64,000 nt of DNA from Acidimicrobiales bacterium. Its GTDB lineage: Bacteria; Actinomycetota; Acidimicrobiia; Acidimicrobiales; Poriferisodalaceae. This document shows positions 54,230-64,000 of this stretch, one piece after another. The notes below the pieces were generated by a model, which made no database searches, was not told the origin of the DNA, and was given only the letters and a program-made list of their open reading frames with translations. The stretch is taken from positions 62,001 to 126,000 of the forward strand of contig JASLTG010000004.1 of NCBI GenBank assembly GCA_030743005.1, read 5' to 3'. A program made the translations under genes and the position numbers. The number at the start of each line of letters is the position of its first letter. Position 1 is the stretch's first letter.

Positions 54230-55485
54230 CGTGTTCTAGGCGATACCAGCCACACTGTTGGCTCAACCAAATAAGAACGAGATGGGGCCGCGGGGGGCGC
54301 ACCATCACCCAACCGCCACATCGGCACCACAGCGATAGTGGCGGCTAACGAAACGAAGATCGCACCAACAATTGCGACCGTGTAGGAGCCGGTCGCTTCA
54401 ATGATGGCTCCGGCCGCGATCGGCCCGATCAGCGCGCCGACTCCAGCGGACGTGTACTGAACGCCCAGGACACCACCTAAACCTTCAAGACCAAATATTC
54501 CGGCCATGGCTACGGGACTCAAAGCAACGAATCCGCCGTAACCCATCCCCAATAGAGCCGCAAACAAAAGTAGTAGTAAATAGTTCGGTCCCGAGATCAA
54601 CCACAACACGTACGCAATGGGTTGGATCCCAAAGCACATGATGATCAACGGTAAAACCCCGAGTCGCATGCCCAGTACTCCAAGACCAAGTCGCCCGAGG
54701 ACACTGCCAAGACCGAGTGAAGTGATAAGAAATGCCGCCGTACTGGAGGTGATCCCTTGATCTTTGGCGTACTGAACCAAAAAAACGAAAGGAATAAAAA
54801 GAGCTACCGACATTAGAAAGCCAGCGATGTACAGGCGCCAAAATTCTGACCTCCGTACGGCTTGACGGGCCGCTGAAATGCTCACCGATACCGGAGCAGG
54901 CGGAGTCGGAGGCCTAAAGGACACGAGGGCCACCACGCCGTAGACAATTACGCTCCCGATTCCCATGAGTTCGAAAGCGCTTCGCCATCCAGCCGTACGG
55001 ATCAGCCATTCTGCGACAGGAACCAGGGTCAGAGTGCCGAGTCCTATACCAACAGTGTTGACGCCCAGAGCCAATGTTCTGTGTTTGTCGAACCAAGCCC
55101 CGGTAGCGACGCTAAGCGGCACCAAATAGGAGCCGATGCCTAACCCAACTCCAAGACCGTAGATCAGGATTCCAGCGAACAGAGAGTCGACTTGAGCGGT
55201 AAGCCACAGACCCCCACCCATAAGCAATGCGCCTACCGCCACCAGGCGTCGGGCACCAAAGCGGTCAGCGAGCGGCCCGGCGATCATGCCGGTCGCAAAA
55301 AAGAGAAATGTTGTGACCGAAAAGAAAGCAGCAATTCCGGAAAGGCTGGCGTTGAACTCCGCGACCATTTGTTCTAGTGCCGTCGCGAAGGCGTAAAAGA
55401 CGCCGAATGTCCACGTGTTAATTAGGCAGCCACCAAATGCCACCACCCAGCCACGACCGCTGTCGATTTCGTGAGTCACGGCCAT
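54226..55485 (-). CDS. MFS transporter
   Basis: A 419-residue, 12-helix major facilitator. The loop 2-3 motif reads GPLADRFGARRLV, and the second half repeats it weakly (LGRLGLGVLGMRLG). It resembles the oxalate/formate- or monocarboxylate-type branch (N-terminal GGCLINTWTFGVFYAF), which exports or imports small carboxylates. That fits a block built around CoA-transferases. TAGGGT ends 6 nt before the ATG, and AGGG could instead serve as a Shine-Dalgarno. Confidence 0.87.
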   Translation of the reverse strand: MAVTHEIDSGRGWVVAFGGCLINTWTFGVFYAFATALEQMVAEFNASLSGIAAFFSVTTFLFFATGMIAGPLADRFGARRLVAVGALLMGGGLWLTAQVDSLFAGILIYGLGVGLGIGSYLVPLSVATGAWFDKHRTLALGVNTVGIGLGTLTLVPVAEWLIRTAGWRSAFELMGIGSVIVYGVVALVSFRPPTPPAPVSVSISAARQAVRRSEFWRLYIAGFLMSVALFIPFVFLVQYAKDQGITSSTAAFLITSLGLGSVLGRLGLGVLGMRLGVLPLIIMCFGIQPIAYVLWLISGPNYLLLLLFAALLGMGYGGFVALSPVAMAGIFGLEGLGGVLGVQYTSAGVGALIGPIAAGAIIEATGSYTVAIVGAIFVSLAATIAVVPMWRLGDGAPPAAPSRSYLVEPTVWLVSPRTR

Positions 55486-55555
55486 TAACTCACCCTAGAA
55501 CAGTCTCTAAGAATCAGGGCCGCCTGAACCGTGGTTTACGTGTCAGGATGACCAT

Positions 55556-55963
55556 ATGGAAATCGAAAAAGGCCTCGACTACGTCCGCGACAACTCCCGA
55601 GCCGTTCTAGCGACCCGACGTCGAGACAGTTCCCCTCAGATGTCACCTGTGACGCTCGCTGTCGTCGATAACGAAATCATTATGAGTACCAGAGAGACAG
55701 CAATCAAGACCTGGAACCTTCGTCGTGACCCCATCTCCTGGCTGTGTGTGTTTCCAGACAAGTGGCTTGGACGATGGGTGCAATTGCAGTGCCGAGCAGA
55801 AATTGTGAGTCTGCCCGACGCCATGGATCTCCTGGTCTCCTACTACCGGACGCTGAGTGGGGAACACCCCGATTGGGACGATTACCGCAGGGCGATGACC
55901 AATGATCAAAGGTGCATCGTCAAGTTCGAGGTAGAGGCCGCCGGCCCCGATATTCAGGGTTAA
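55556..55963 (+). CDS. PPOX-class split-barrel oxidoreductase, probably F420-dependent
   Basis: A 135-residue pyridoxamine-5'-phosphate-oxidase-like barrel. It begins RDNSRAVLATRRRDSSPQMSPVTLAVVDNE and continues with STRETAIKTWNLRRDP and RWVQLQCRAEIV, the common form of actinobacterial F420 or flavin reductases. The cofactor is inferred from the family, not seen. AGGA precedes ATG 55556. An FAD oxidoreductase gene starts 5 nt later. Confidence 0.82.
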   Translation: MEIEKGLDYVRDNSRAVLATRRRDSSPQMSPVTLAVVDNEIIMSTRETAIKTWNLRRDPISWLCVFPDKWLGRWVQLQCRAEIVSLPDAMDLLVSYYRTLSGEHPDWDDYRRAMTNDQRCIVKFEVEAAGPDIQG

Positions 55964-55968
55964 TTGTC

Positions 55969-57372
55969 ATGAGTGAAAACGGTGCTAGCGACTATTTGGT
56001 TGTAGGTGCCGGCGCGATGGGCATGGCCTTTACCGACGTACTCATGAACGAAACCGAAGCGACGGTCACCATTGTTGACCGGCACGGGCGACCTGGTGGC
56101 CACTGGAACGACTCATACCCATTCGTGCGGCTGCACCAGCCGTCTTCGTTTTATGGGGTCAATTCGCGAGCGTTGGGGACGAACCAGAAGGATTCTGTCG
56201 GTTTGAATGCTGGGTTGTACGAATTGGCCTCCGGTAGCGAGGTAGTCACGTATTTCGATCAGGTCATGAACCAACAGTTGTTGCCAACGGGAAGAGTGAA
56301 GTACCTCCCCATGTGTGAATACATTGGGAATGGAACCGTTAAGAATCTGGTATCTGGGGTCGAAACACACCTTGAAGCCAAAAAGACCGTTGATGCGACA
56401 TACATGAATGTGACGGTTCCATCGGTCACCACCCCGAGTTACAAGGTGTCGGAAGGAATTACATGCATTCCTCCTAACGGGCTCCCTGAAATTGGTGAGA
56501 CCCCGGGAGACTATGTAGTCGTAGGTGGGGGAAAGACCGCGATTGACTCGTGTCTGTGGCTGCTCGGCAACGGTGTCAACCCGGATGCGATTAGGTGGAT
56601 CGTCCCGCGAGATCAGTGGATGTTGGATCGAGCGTCCATCCAACCGGGAGAGGAATTCGCAGTTCAGGCCCTGCTTCGTCAGGTCGAAACGATGGAGATC
56701 GTCGCTGCCTCAGTTTCTGTAGATCAGATGTTTGATGAATTGGTGCAAAGGGGAGCGTTGCTTCAATTTGACCCTTCTGTTCGTCCAACGATGTACCGAT
56801 GCTGCACCGTCACGGTCGCCGAGTTAAACGAACTGCGTCGGATTCACAATGTGGTTCGTATGGGGCGGGTTCAAAACATAGGGTTAGATCACATCGACCT
56901 TGACGACGGGCAAATTCCGACGAGTCGAGAAACGATTCATGTCGATTGCACAGCTGATGGGTTAGCGAACCGACCGGTGCGCCCCATCTTCGAACCTGAC
57001 CATCTGACGTTACAGACCGTGAGAACTTGTCAACAGGTGTTTAGCGCTGCGTTCATTGCCCACGTTGAGGCAACTTACGCTGATGATGAAACCAAAAACG
57101 AGATATGCAAGGTTGTCCCACACCCCAATGACACCTTGGACTGGGTGCGAACAACGATGGACAACGCGCTCAACTCGATTCGATGGAATTCTGATCCGGA
57201 CCTTAAAGAGTGGCTGTCACATGCTCGGTTGGATGGCTTTAGTCGAGCGAGGAGAGAAGGTGGTCGAGGGGAGAAACAAAAAGATCTTGTGGCGCGGATA
57301 ATGGAAGCCACCCCAGTCGCATTAGGCAAATTAGATCAGTACCTGAAAGAGGGCCGCAGGGCAGGCGGATAG
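55969..57372 (+). CDS. FAD/NAD(P)-binding oxidoreductase (monooxygenase-like)
   Basis: A 467-residue two-dinucleotide-fold flavoprotein. The FAD motif is VVGAGAMGMAF followed by VDRHGRPGGHWNDSYPFVRLHQPSSFYG, and a second nucleotide motif is VVGGGKTAIDSCLWL. The pattern GGHW plus LHQPSSFYG is reminiscent of flavin monooxygenases, but the classical FMO/BVMO fingerprints are not clear. ATG 55969 is chosen; the frame upstream overlaps the split-barrel gene. Substrate unknown; the pair may act together, one supplying reduced cofactor. Confidence 0.82.
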   Translation: MSENGASDYLVVGAGAMGMAFTDVLMNETEATVTIVDRHGRPGGHWNDSYPFVRLHQPSSFYGVNSRALGTNQKDSVGLNAGLYELASGSEVVTYFDQVMNQQLLPTGRVKYLPMCEYIGNGTVKNLVSGVETHLEAKKTVDATYMNVTVPSVTTPSYKVSEGITCIPPNGLPEIGETPGDYVVVGGGKTAIDSCLWLLGNGVNPDAIRWIVPRDQWMLDRASIQPGEEFAVQALLRQVETMEIVAASVSVDQMFDELVQRGALLQFDPSVRPTMYRCCTVTVAELNELRRIHNVVRMGRVQNIGLDHIDLDDGQIPTSRETIHVDCTADGLANRPVRPIFEPDHLTLQTVRTCQQVFSAAFIAHVEATYADDETKNEICKVVPHPNDTLDWVRTTMDNALNSIRWNSDPDLKEWLSHARLDGFSRARREGGRGEKQKDLVARIMEATPVALGKLDQYLKEGRRAGG

Positions 57373-57397
57373 AACGACCCGTTGCTTATCGGCGGTC

Positions 57398-58861
57398 TCA
57401 GATCAAAGGCCGGTCAGTGGGCGTCACCGGGGACATAAGAGCTGTGGAGCCGGTCAGGAAGGCGTCCACTGAAGCAGCGCAAGAACGACCCTCGGCGATG
57501 GCCCACACGATGAGGCTCTGACCGCGTCCCATATCGCCGCAAACCCAAACACCATCAACATTTGTGGAGAAGGAACTGTCGCGAGCGACATTCGATCTCT
57601 CGTCAAGATCGACTCCCAATTGAGTTAACAGGTCATCTTTTTCTGGCCCGGTAAAGCCCATCGCTAGAAACACCACATCTGCTTGTAGTTCGAAATCTGA
57701 TCCAGGGACCTTCTCGAAACGACCGTCTTTGAATTCGACTTCGTGTGCAGCGAGCGCCTGAACGTTTCCGTCGTCATCTCCCACAAATTTTTCAGTATTG
57801 ACCGAATAGATTCGTTCCCCGCCTTCTTCGTGGGCTGAGGTGGTCTTGAAGGTCATGGGGAACGTTGGCCAGGGATTCCCATCTGAACGTTCCTCAGGGG
57901 GACGCGCCATTATTTCGAACTGATGAATTGATGTTGCGCCTTGCCTGTGGGCGGTACCTAAGCAGTCGGCTCCGGTGTCGCCACCTCCAATAATGACCAC
58001 ATTCTTGCCTGCGGCCGAGATGGGGACCTCTTCAACACCGATGTCTCCTTGTTGGGCTCGATTAGCCCAAGGGAGGTACTCCATCGCCTGATAAATGCCG
58101 TTTAATTCTCTGCCTTCTATTGGAAGGTCGCGCCATTGTGTGGCGCCGCCGGCTAATACAACCGCATCGAACTGCTGCTGCAGTTCGCTACTGGTGACAT
58201 CTACGCCTACTTCGATTCCTGTTCGAAACTCTGTGCCCTCAAGTTCCATCTGTTCGATGCGGCGGTCTATGTGTCGTTTCTCCATTTTGAATTCAGGGAT
58301 GCCGTATCTCAGTAGGCCACCGATTCGGTCGGCGCGTTCAAATACGACGACAGAATGTCCGGCCCGTGTCAGCTGTTGGGCGGCTGCGAGGCCGGCCGGA
58401 CCGCTACCAACCACCGCAACGGACTTACCGGAACGAACACTTGGAGTTACGGGAGTGACCCATCCCATCTCGAATGCGTGGTCGATGATGGTCACCTCGA
58501 CTTGTTTGATGGCGACCGGGTCCTGGTTGATTCCCAGGACACATGCCCCTTCGCATGGGGCGGGGCAGAGACGGCCCGTGAATTCCGGAAAGTTGTTTGT
58601 TGCGTGCAGCCGGTCGATTGCTTCTTTCCAGCGGTCTTTGTAAACAAGGTCGTTCCAGTCAGGGATGATGTTTCCCAGAGGGCACCCGTCGTTACAGAAG
58701 GGAATTCCGCAGTCCATGCACCTGCTCGCTTGATCTTTCAGATCCGCTTGATCGAAATCCTCGTACACCTCTTTCCAATCAAGCAGGCGAACGGGTACCG
58801 GTCGGCGTGTCGGCGTTTGCCGTGAATGTTTCAGGAATCCACGAATGTCAGCCATTTCCAT
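57398..58861 (-). CDS. gltD: Glutamate synthase small (beta) subunit
   Basis: NADPH-oxidising subunit of glutamate synthase, 487 residues. N-terminal iron-sulphur cysteines appear in CMDCGIPFCNDGCPLGN and CPAPCEGACVLG, followed by FAD (VVGSGPAGLAAAQQL) and NADPH (VVIIGGGDTGADCLG) folds. It passes electrons to GltB for ammonia assimilation into glutamate. Its ATG follows the gltB TGA with no gap (gltB is transcribed first); ATG 58855 is an equally possible start. Confidence 0.96.
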   Translation of the reverse strand: MEMADIRGFLKHSRQTPTRRPVPVRLLDWKEVYEDFDQADLKDQASRCMDCGIPFCNDGCPLGNIIPDWNDLVYKDRWKEAIDRLHATNNFPEFTGRLCPAPCEGACVLGINQDPVAIKQVEVTIIDHAFEMGWVTPVTPSVRSGKSVAVVGSGPAGLAAAQQLTRAGHSVVVFERADRIGGLLRYGIPEFKMEKRHIDRRIEQMELEGTEFRTGIEVGVDVTSSELQQQFDAVVLAGGATQWRDLPIEGRELNGIYQAMEYLPWANRAQQGDIGVEEVPISAAGKNVVIIGGGDTGADCLGTAHRQGATSIHQFEIMARPPEERSDGNPWPTFPMTFKTTSAHEEGGERIYSVNTEKFVGDDDGNVQALAAHEVEFKDGRFEKVPGSDFELQADVVFLAMGFTGPEKDDLLTQLGVDLDERSNVARDSSFSTNVDGVWVCGDMGRGQSLIVWAIAEGRSCAASVDAFLTGSTALMSPVTPTDRPLI

Positions 58862-61800
58862 TCACCCCTTCGCCGCTGCCATCACAGCTTCTTCGAGGTC
58901 CTGGCCGTGTTCTTCTGCCGTGGCGATTGCGTCCAGAACTCGCCGATAATCCTTTGGCATGACTTTCTTGAAAGAACGGACATGTTGATGCCAACGATCA
59001 AGAATTGTGGAAGCAACAGCCGAGTTTGTTTCATCAAGGTGACGTCGAATGATGTTTCGAAGAGTGTCGGCGTCTTCTTCAGACAACGAACTTTCTAGGT
59101 CCACCATTTCGGTGTTGAGATTGCGATGGAACTCGTCGTCGGGGTCGAAAATGAATGCCATCCCACCGGACATTCCCGCACCGAAATTTCTGCCGGTAGC
59201 GCCGAGAATGACGACGGTGCCACCGGTCATATACTCGCAACCGTGGTCGCCGATGCCTTCGACAACCGCTGTTGCCCCCGAGTTGCGAACGCAGAAACGT
59301 TCACCCACCATTCCTCGGATATAGGCCTCGCCTCCGGTCGCGCCGTACAGGATGACATTTCCCGCGATGACGTTTTCTTGTGCAATGAAATCTGGGGACG
59401 CGTTTCTTGGCGGTTGGAGGGTAATTCGACCGCCAGATAGCCCTTTCCCCAAGTAGTCATTCGCGTCTCCGCACAGACGTAGGGTGATGCCTTGTGGGAC
59501 GAAGGCACCAAAACTTTGACCCGCTGAACCCGTCAACTCGACGTCAATTGTGTTGTGAGGCAGTCCGTCACCTCCGTAGGTCTTTGTGAGGTGATGACCA
59601 AGCAACGTCCCGACAGTGCGATTGACGTTCGAAACAGGCAGTTCGATCCGGACCGGGGATCCGTTTTCCAGTGCCGGTTGAGCTTGCCGGATGAGTTCCT
59701 GGTCCAATGCTCTGTCCAAGCCATGCTCTTGACTCTTCGAGCAGAAGCGATCTTGCTCCCAAGGAGAAGTTGGTACGTGAAGAATTGGGGTCAGGTCGAG
59801 CCCCGCAGCTTTCCAGTGATCCACAGCGCGGTCAACGTCGAGACAGTCAACTCTGCCTATTGCTTCTTCGATTGAGCGGAAACCGAGCTCAGCTAAATAT
59901 TCCCGTACCTCTTGAGCTACATATTCGAAGAAATTGACAACGAACTCCGCTTTGCCGGTGTACCTGGCTCGTAGTTCTTTGTTCTGAGTCGCCACACCCA
60001 CCGGACAGGTATCGAGGTGACAGACGCGCATCATGACGCATCCAGACACCACCAACGGTGCAGTGGCAAACCCGAACTCTTCAGCGCCGAGTAAGGCTGC
60101 GACCATGACGTCTCGACCGGTCTTTAATTGTCCATCGGTTTGCACCACTATTCGGTCGCGGAGTCCGTTTATCAACAACGTTTGTTGAGTTTCGGCTAAA
60201 CCCAGTTCCCAGGGTCCGCCCGCATGTTTGAGTGACGTGAGTGGTGAAGCGCCCGTGCCGCCGTCATGGCCTGAGATGAGAACCACGTCGGCTTTGGCTT
60301 TGGAGACACCCGCGGCCACTGTTCCAACTCCGACCTCCGCGACCAGCTTGACGTGAATTCGTGCATCAGGGTTTGAGTTCTTCAGATCATGAATGAGTTG
60401 TTTCAAGTCCTCAATTGAGTAGATGTCGTGGTGGGGTGGGGGAGAAATCAGACCAACTCCGGGAGTGGAATGACGGGTCTTTGCTATCCATGGCCACACT
60501 TTGGGGCCCGGGAGTTGGCCGCCTTCACCAGGTTTTGCTCCTTGAGCCATTTTGATCTGAATGTCGTCGGAGTTGACCAAATATTCTGAGGTCACCCCGA
60601 ACCGGCCCGACGCCACTTGTTTGATGGCTGAGCGTCGGGAATCACCGTTGGTGTCTGGTACGAAACGTTCGGGGTCTTCTCCGCCTTCGCCTGTGTTGGA
60701 TTTCGCCCCTAAGCGGTTCATGGCGATGGCAAGCGTTTCGTGTGCTTCAGCTGAGATGGATCCGTAGCTCATCGCGCCAGTCGAGAATCTCTTGACGATT
60801 TCACTCACCGGTTCGACTTCGTCTATGGGGATCGGTCCTCGTTCGTTTGAGGTCAGGGTGAATAACCCTCTAAGTGTGGCCAGCTCTTCTGACTGGGTGT
60901 CTACGAGTTGGGTGTATTCCTTGAAAAGTTCGTACTGACCCGTGCGGGTGGAATGTTGAAGCTTGTAGACCGTCTCTGGGTTGAATAAGTGAAATTCACC
61001 CTCTCTTCTCCACTGGTATTCGCCGCCTGCCCACAGATCCCGATGAGCTACTTCTTCGGGGTTGTCTAGATATGCGAAGCGGTGCCGAAGCGCCACCTCT
61101 TCGGCGATCACATCAAGATCGACGCCCCCCAGTTTCGAACTTGTGCCTGTGAAATAGTTATTGATGAGTTGGTGAGACAGGCCCACGCATTCAAATACCT
61201 GAGCGCCTGTGTAACTGGCAACGGTGGAAATTCCCATCTTCGACATGATTTTGAGGACACCCTTGGAGCAAGCTTTGATGTAGTTCCGAACTGCTGTTTT
61301 GCTATCGATTTCAGTGATTGCGCCTTCCTCAATCAGGTCTTCGATTGATTCGATAGCGAGATACGGATTGATGGCCCCAGCGCCGTATCCCAGGAGCAGT
61401 GCCATGTGATGCACTTCTCGAGCGTCACCACATTCGACAACGAGTCCCACTTCAGTTCGGGTGCGATTGCGCACCAAATGATGGTGGACGGCGCCTGTGA
61501 GTAAGAGAGATGGAATCGGAGCGTTCTCTGCGTTGCTGTACCGGTCGGACAGAACAATCACTTTGGCGCCGTCAGTGATCGCGTCAGAGACCCTTGCTTG
61601 AATGTCTTCTATTGCTTTTTGTATTCCCGCGCCGCCGTCGGCAACGGGATACAGGCCGTCAATCGCGAACGACTTGAATTCGGAATGGTCGTCGTTTTCG
61701 TTTAGATACAGGACCTTGGCGAGATCTTCATTGGAGATCACTGGGTGGGGGAGAACGATCTGCCGGCAAGATTCCGGGCCGGGTTGCAGCAAATTCCCCT

Positions 61801-63430
61801 TTGGGCCTATCACCGAAGATGTTGAGGTGACCAACTCTTCTCGGATGGCGTCCAATGGTGGGTTGGTGACCTGAGCGAAAAGTTGAGCAAAATAGTCGAA
61901 GATTAATCTGGGCCGTTGGGACAGCACCGCTATTGGGGTGTCGGTGCCCATTGAGCCGATTGGTTCCGCTCCAGTGCGCGCCATGGGTGAGAGCAAGATT
62001 TTGAGTTCCTCTTCGGTGTAACCAAAGGTGCGCTGTCGTTTCACCACTGATGAATGCTGAGGTGTTAACAGGAAACGGTCAGGTAAGTCGTCGAGATGCA
62101 ACAACCCGTCTTGCAGCCAGTCCCCGTAGGGAGCTGCCTCAGCGAGCGTGCTTTTGATTTCTTCGTCACCAATGATGCGTCCTTGGTCTGTGTCGACCAA
62201 GAACATCCTTCCCGGTTGCAGTCGCCCTTTTTGTACAACGGTGCTCTGATCGAGATCGAGTACACCCACCTCGGAAGCGACCACGACCAGTCCGTCGTCA
62301 GTCACCCAATATCGTGATGGGCGTAGGCCGTTGCGGTCCAGGACTGCGCCAATGACAGTTCCGTCGGTGAATGCGATGGAAGCGGGTCCGTCCCAGGGTT
62401 CTATCAGCGAGGCGTGGTATTCGTAGAAGTCGCGTTTCCATTGGGGGAGACGTTCATGATTTTCCCAGGCTTCGGGAATCATCATCAACACCGCGTGGGG
62501 CAGGGTGCGTCCGCCAAGGTAAAGAAGCTCCAGCGCCTCATCGAAGCTGGCTGTGTCAGATGCCCCTTGTGTCATCACCGGTAGCGCCCGCTGGAGGGCG
62601 TCGCCGAATAGTTCGGTTGACAGTTTGCCTTCGCGGGCGTGCATCCAGTTTCGGTTCCCCATCACAGTGTTGATTTCCCCGTTGTGAGCAATGAGGCGAT
62701 AGGGGTGGGCGAGGGGCCAGGAGGGAAACGTGTTGGTACTGAACCGTGAATGGACTAACGCGAGGGCGCTTTCCAGTCGTTGGTCAGTCAAGTCGGGAAA
62801 GAATTCAGGTAACTGGTCGCAGGTGAGCATTCCTTTGTACACAAAGGTGCGACATGACAACGACGGGAAATAAACAGCGGGTTGGACTTCATGTTCGATT
62901 CTTTTGCGGAGAATGAACACAGCCCGTTCGAGATCCAAGTCTCTTATGGGGGAGCCCTGTTTGCCTGCGATGAACACGGTCCGAAAGACCGGCATAGCGT
63001 CGGTAGCGAAACTTCCCAACGAAGAGCTAACAGTTGGAACCTCTCGCCAACCAAGAACTCGAAGACCTTCCTGCTCAGCGAGCGATTCAATGGCTTGAGC
63101 CGCACCATCGGGGTCCTCAGATGGGAGGAACGCCATACCAGCGGCATAGCTACCGGCATCGGGTAGATCGAAATCTGTGACCTTTCGAAAAAACGAGTCA
63201 GGTAGCTGAATCAGCATTCCTGCACCGTCACCAACGTTTGCTTCCGCTCCGGTAGCGCCACGATGGTCGAGTTGATACAAACACGTCAAACCGCGTTGCA
63301 CCATGTCATGGGAACTGCGACCGTGCATGTCAACGACAAAGGCAACGCCGCACGCATCATGCTCGAACCGAGGGTCGTACAGACCTTGGGTCGCGGGCAA
63401 ACCGAGTTCGCTCTTTGTTGTTTCGTGCAT
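58862..63430 (-). CDS. gltB: Glutamate synthase large (alpha) subunit
   Basis: A 1522-residue subunit that hydrolyses glutamine and makes glutamate from 2-oxoglutarate. The class II amidotransferase domain starts at Cys27 (EHDACGVAF) after a propeptide of 26 residues. The central domain, the FMN-binding synthase barrel ([20 protein letters not shown]), the [3Fe-4S] cysteines [15 protein letters not shown] and the C-terminal GXGXG beta-helix ([17 protein letters not shown]) all follow in order. No Shine-Dalgarno is obvious before ATG 63430; TTATAT on the same strand about 12 nt upstream could be a -10. Confidence 0.97.
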   Translation of the reverse strand: MHETTKSELGLPATQGLYDPRFEHDACGVAFVVDMHGRSSHDMVQRGLTCLYQLDHRGATGAEANVGDGAGMLIQLPDSFFRKVTDFDLPDAGSYAAGMAFLPSEDPDGAAQAIESLAEQEGLRVLGWREVPTVSSSLGSFATDAMPVFRTVFIAGKQGSPIRDLDLERAVFILRKRIEHEVQPAVYFPSLSCRTFVYKGMLTCDQLPEFFPDLTDQRLESALALVHSRFSTNTFPSWPLAHPYRLIAHNGEINTVMGNRNWMHAREGKLSTELFGDALQRALPVMTQGASDTASFDEALELLYLGGRTLPHAVLMMIPEAWENHERLPQWKRDFYEYHASLIEPWDGPASIAFTDGTVIGAVLDRNGLRPSRYWVTDDGLVVVASEVGVLDLDQSTVVQKGRLQPGRMFLVDTDQGRIIGDEEIKSTLAEAAPYGDWLQDGLLHLDDLPDRFLLTPQHSSVVKRQRTFGYTEEELKILLSPMARTGAEPIGSMGTDTPIAVLSQRPRLIFDYFAQLFAQVTNPPLDAIREELVTSTSSVIGPKGNLLQPGPESCRQIVLPHPVISNEDLAKVLYLNENDDHSEFKSFAIDGLYPVADGGAGIQKAIEDIQARVSDAITDGAKVIVLSDRYSNAENAPIPSLLLTGAVHHHLVRNRTRTEVGLVVECGDAREVHHMALLLGYGAGAINPYLAIESIEDLIEEGAITEIDSKTAVRNYIKACSKGVLKIMSKMGISTVASYTGAQVFECVGLSHQLINNYFTGTSSKLGGVDLDVIAEEVALRHRFAYLDNPEEVAHRDLWAGGEYQWRREGEFHLFNPETVYKLQHSTRTGQYELFKEYTQLVDTQSEELATLRGLFTLTSNERGPIPIDEVEPVSEIVKRFSTGAMSYGSISAEAHETLAIAMNRLGAKSNTGEGGEDPERFVPDTNGDSRRSAIKQVASGRFGVTSEYLVNSDDIQIKMAQGAKPGEGGQLPGPKVWPWIAKTRHSTPGVGLISPPPHHDIYSIEDLKQLIHDLKNSNPDARIHVKLVAEVGVGTVAAGVSKAKADVVLISGHDGGTGASPLTSLKHAGGPWELGLAETQQTLLINGLRDRIVVQTDGQLKTGRDVMVAALLGAEEFGFATAPLVVSGCVMMRVCHLDTCPVGVATQNKELRARYTGKAEFVVNFFEYVAQEVREYLAELGFRSIEEAIGRVDCLDVDRAVDHWKAAGLDLTPILHVPTSPWEQDRFCSKSQEHGLDRALDQELIRQAQPALENGSPVRIELPVSNVNRTVGTLLGHHLTKTYGGDGLPHNTIDVELTGSAGQSFGAFVPQGITLRLCGDANDYLGKGLSGGRITLQPPRNASPDFIAQENVIAGNVILYGATGGEAYIRGMVGERFCVRNSGATAVVEGIGDHGCEYMTGGTVVILGATGRNFGAGMSGGMAFIFDPDDEFHRNLNTEMVDLESSLSEEDADTLRNIIRRHLDETNSAVASTILDRWHQHVRSFKKVMPKDYRRVLDAIATAEEHGQDLEEAVMAAAKG

Positions 63431-63574
63431 AGGTGACGTCCGATATAAGGGAACGTTTGGTTCGATGTTCTCGATACAGGGACGTCGTTGGCCCAGTTAG
63501 AACGCTATCAGAGGGTACCCACCCCAGATGCCTCTCCAAACCCGCAACGGTCAATCAGCACAGCTAAACGACGC

Positions 63575-63595
63575 AAGCCCCAAATAATGAGGCTT
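63575..63595 (-). terminator. hairpin after the stop of the repeat-protein gene
   Basis: On the minus strand a 7-bp stem AAGCCUC / GGGGCUU with one U-G pair and loop AUUAUUU starts inside the TAA codon. There is no U-tract, so it is a weak terminator candidate in the 163-nt gap before gltB; I see nothing else definite in that gap. Confidence 0.3.
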
Positions 63596-64000
63596 AGCCG
63601 GTGGTGTCGATTGCGGTGGTGTTGGGGTTGGTGTGAGCTCTCAGCACCGTGTTGTGGGTTGCGCCGAGCATGTCGAACAATCCACCGTCAGCACCCAACG
63701 CACACAAACCTGTCCCAGCCGGTGTGACGTCAATCAACCGACCGTTCAACGTCTCGGTGTCAAAGATTTTGGTGGTGAGGGCGGTGATGTTGGGTGCGAT
63801 CGCGATATCACCGAAGGTGTGAATGGTTCCGGTCGCGGACAACAAGTAATAGCCGCCTGGGACTATGTGGCCGCCGATGATGTCGGTGACACCTTGCCCC
63901 CCAAGCGACCCTTGGAACAGATCAACCCCGAAGTTGAACACTGAACCGTCAGCACCAATCAAAATCCCTGACCCGGTGTCGGTGGTTTTGATATCCACAA
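63594..64000 (-). CDS. Repeat protein, probable secreted beta-propeller (C-terminal part)
   Basis: The frame is open to the right edge and ends at TAA 63594-63596, so only about 134 C-terminal residues are seen. Repeating units (GADGSVFNFGVDLFQGSLGG, SATGTIHTFGDI, GADGGLFDMLGA) match the DGG-xxFG-type repeats common in large extracellular proteins of Acidimicrobiia and other actinobacteria, which probably form propeller blades. The N-terminus, any signal peptide and the function lie outside the window. Confidence 0.65.
   Translation of the reverse strand, partial: VDIKTTDTGSGILIGADGSVFNFGVDLFQGSLGGQGVTDIIGGHIVPGGYYLLSATGTIHTFGDIAIAPNITALTTKIFDTETLNGRLIDVTPAGTGLCALGADGGLFDMLGATHNTVLRAHTNPNTTAIDTTG

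Noticed and set aside
1-64000. tRNA or rRNA genes, CRISPR arrays, insertion sequences, prophage
   Set aside because: Reading both strands by eye I found no cloverleaf with a CCA-proximal T-loop, no regular direct repeats with spacers, and no transposase or integrase. A covariance search could still find a small RNA that I missed.

Overview
The window reads as one chromosomal segment of an actinobacterium, most likely class Acidimicrobiia or a close relative; a planktonic, aerobic, moderate-GC organism is my inference. The main clues are the actinobacterial housekeeping order (alaS-ruvX-mltG-aro-efp-nusB-pyr-mihF-gmk-rpoZ-coaBC-metK-priA-def-fmt-rsmB), an actinobacterial-type integration host factor, a PriA without Walker motifs, a CoaBC with the PAMHTEMW variant, a DUF1844 gene divergent from infC, an F420-type split-barrel oxidoreductase, and many genes that look leaderless (a TANNNT -10 box 6-8 nt before the start codon, no Shine-Dalgarno).

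Layout. 1-8918: alaS, ruvX, mltG, the aroE/aroB/aroQ shikimate genes, an M24 peptidase, efp and nusB. 8971-16606: pyrimidine operon pyrR-pyrB-carA-carB-pyrD-pyrF, headed by a PyrR-binding RNA hairpin and a perfect intrinsic-terminator hairpin inside the first codons of pyrR; pyrC and pyrK are absent. 16637-25420: mihF through rsmB plus a metallophosphoesterase. 25467-31827: a catabolic accessory block (two amidohydrolases, GNAT, lactonase-like hydrolase, amidase, dienoyl-CoA isomerase-like enzyme, CopD-like membrane protein). 31891-36270: mogA-like, ribD, ribE, ribBA, then hisG. 36283-42456: DUF1844, infC (non-AUG start), rpmI, rplT, a SpoU methyltransferase, pheS, pheT. 42464-57372: a second accessory block on alternating strands. 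57398-63430: gltD and gltB. The right edge cuts a repeat protein.

The outstanding item is at 44388-45062. Two ORFs in the same frame, separated by one TGA, together make a full-length MerB-like (organomercurial lyase family) protein. By hand alignment the TGA falls exactly where MerB has its catalytic Cys159. A hairpin 12 nt downstream carries the apical loop AGGUCU, the loop I recall from the E. coli fdhF SECIS. I read it as a selenocysteine-containing MerB-like protein with its own SECIS.

Next to it are two paralogous ~800-residue tandem-domain class III CoA-transferases, a carboxyltransferase subunit and two phytanoyl-CoA-dioxygenase-like enzymes, with a VOC protein, a DUF3237 protein, an MFS carrier, a split-barrel oxidoreductase and an FAD oxidoreductase. 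This looks like an uncharacterised route in which a carboxylic acid is taken up, activated as a CoA ester and oxidised; the substrate cannot be told from sequence.

No tRNA, rRNA, CRISPR array, insertion sequence or integrase was seen, and no gene-free gap exceeds 300 bases.
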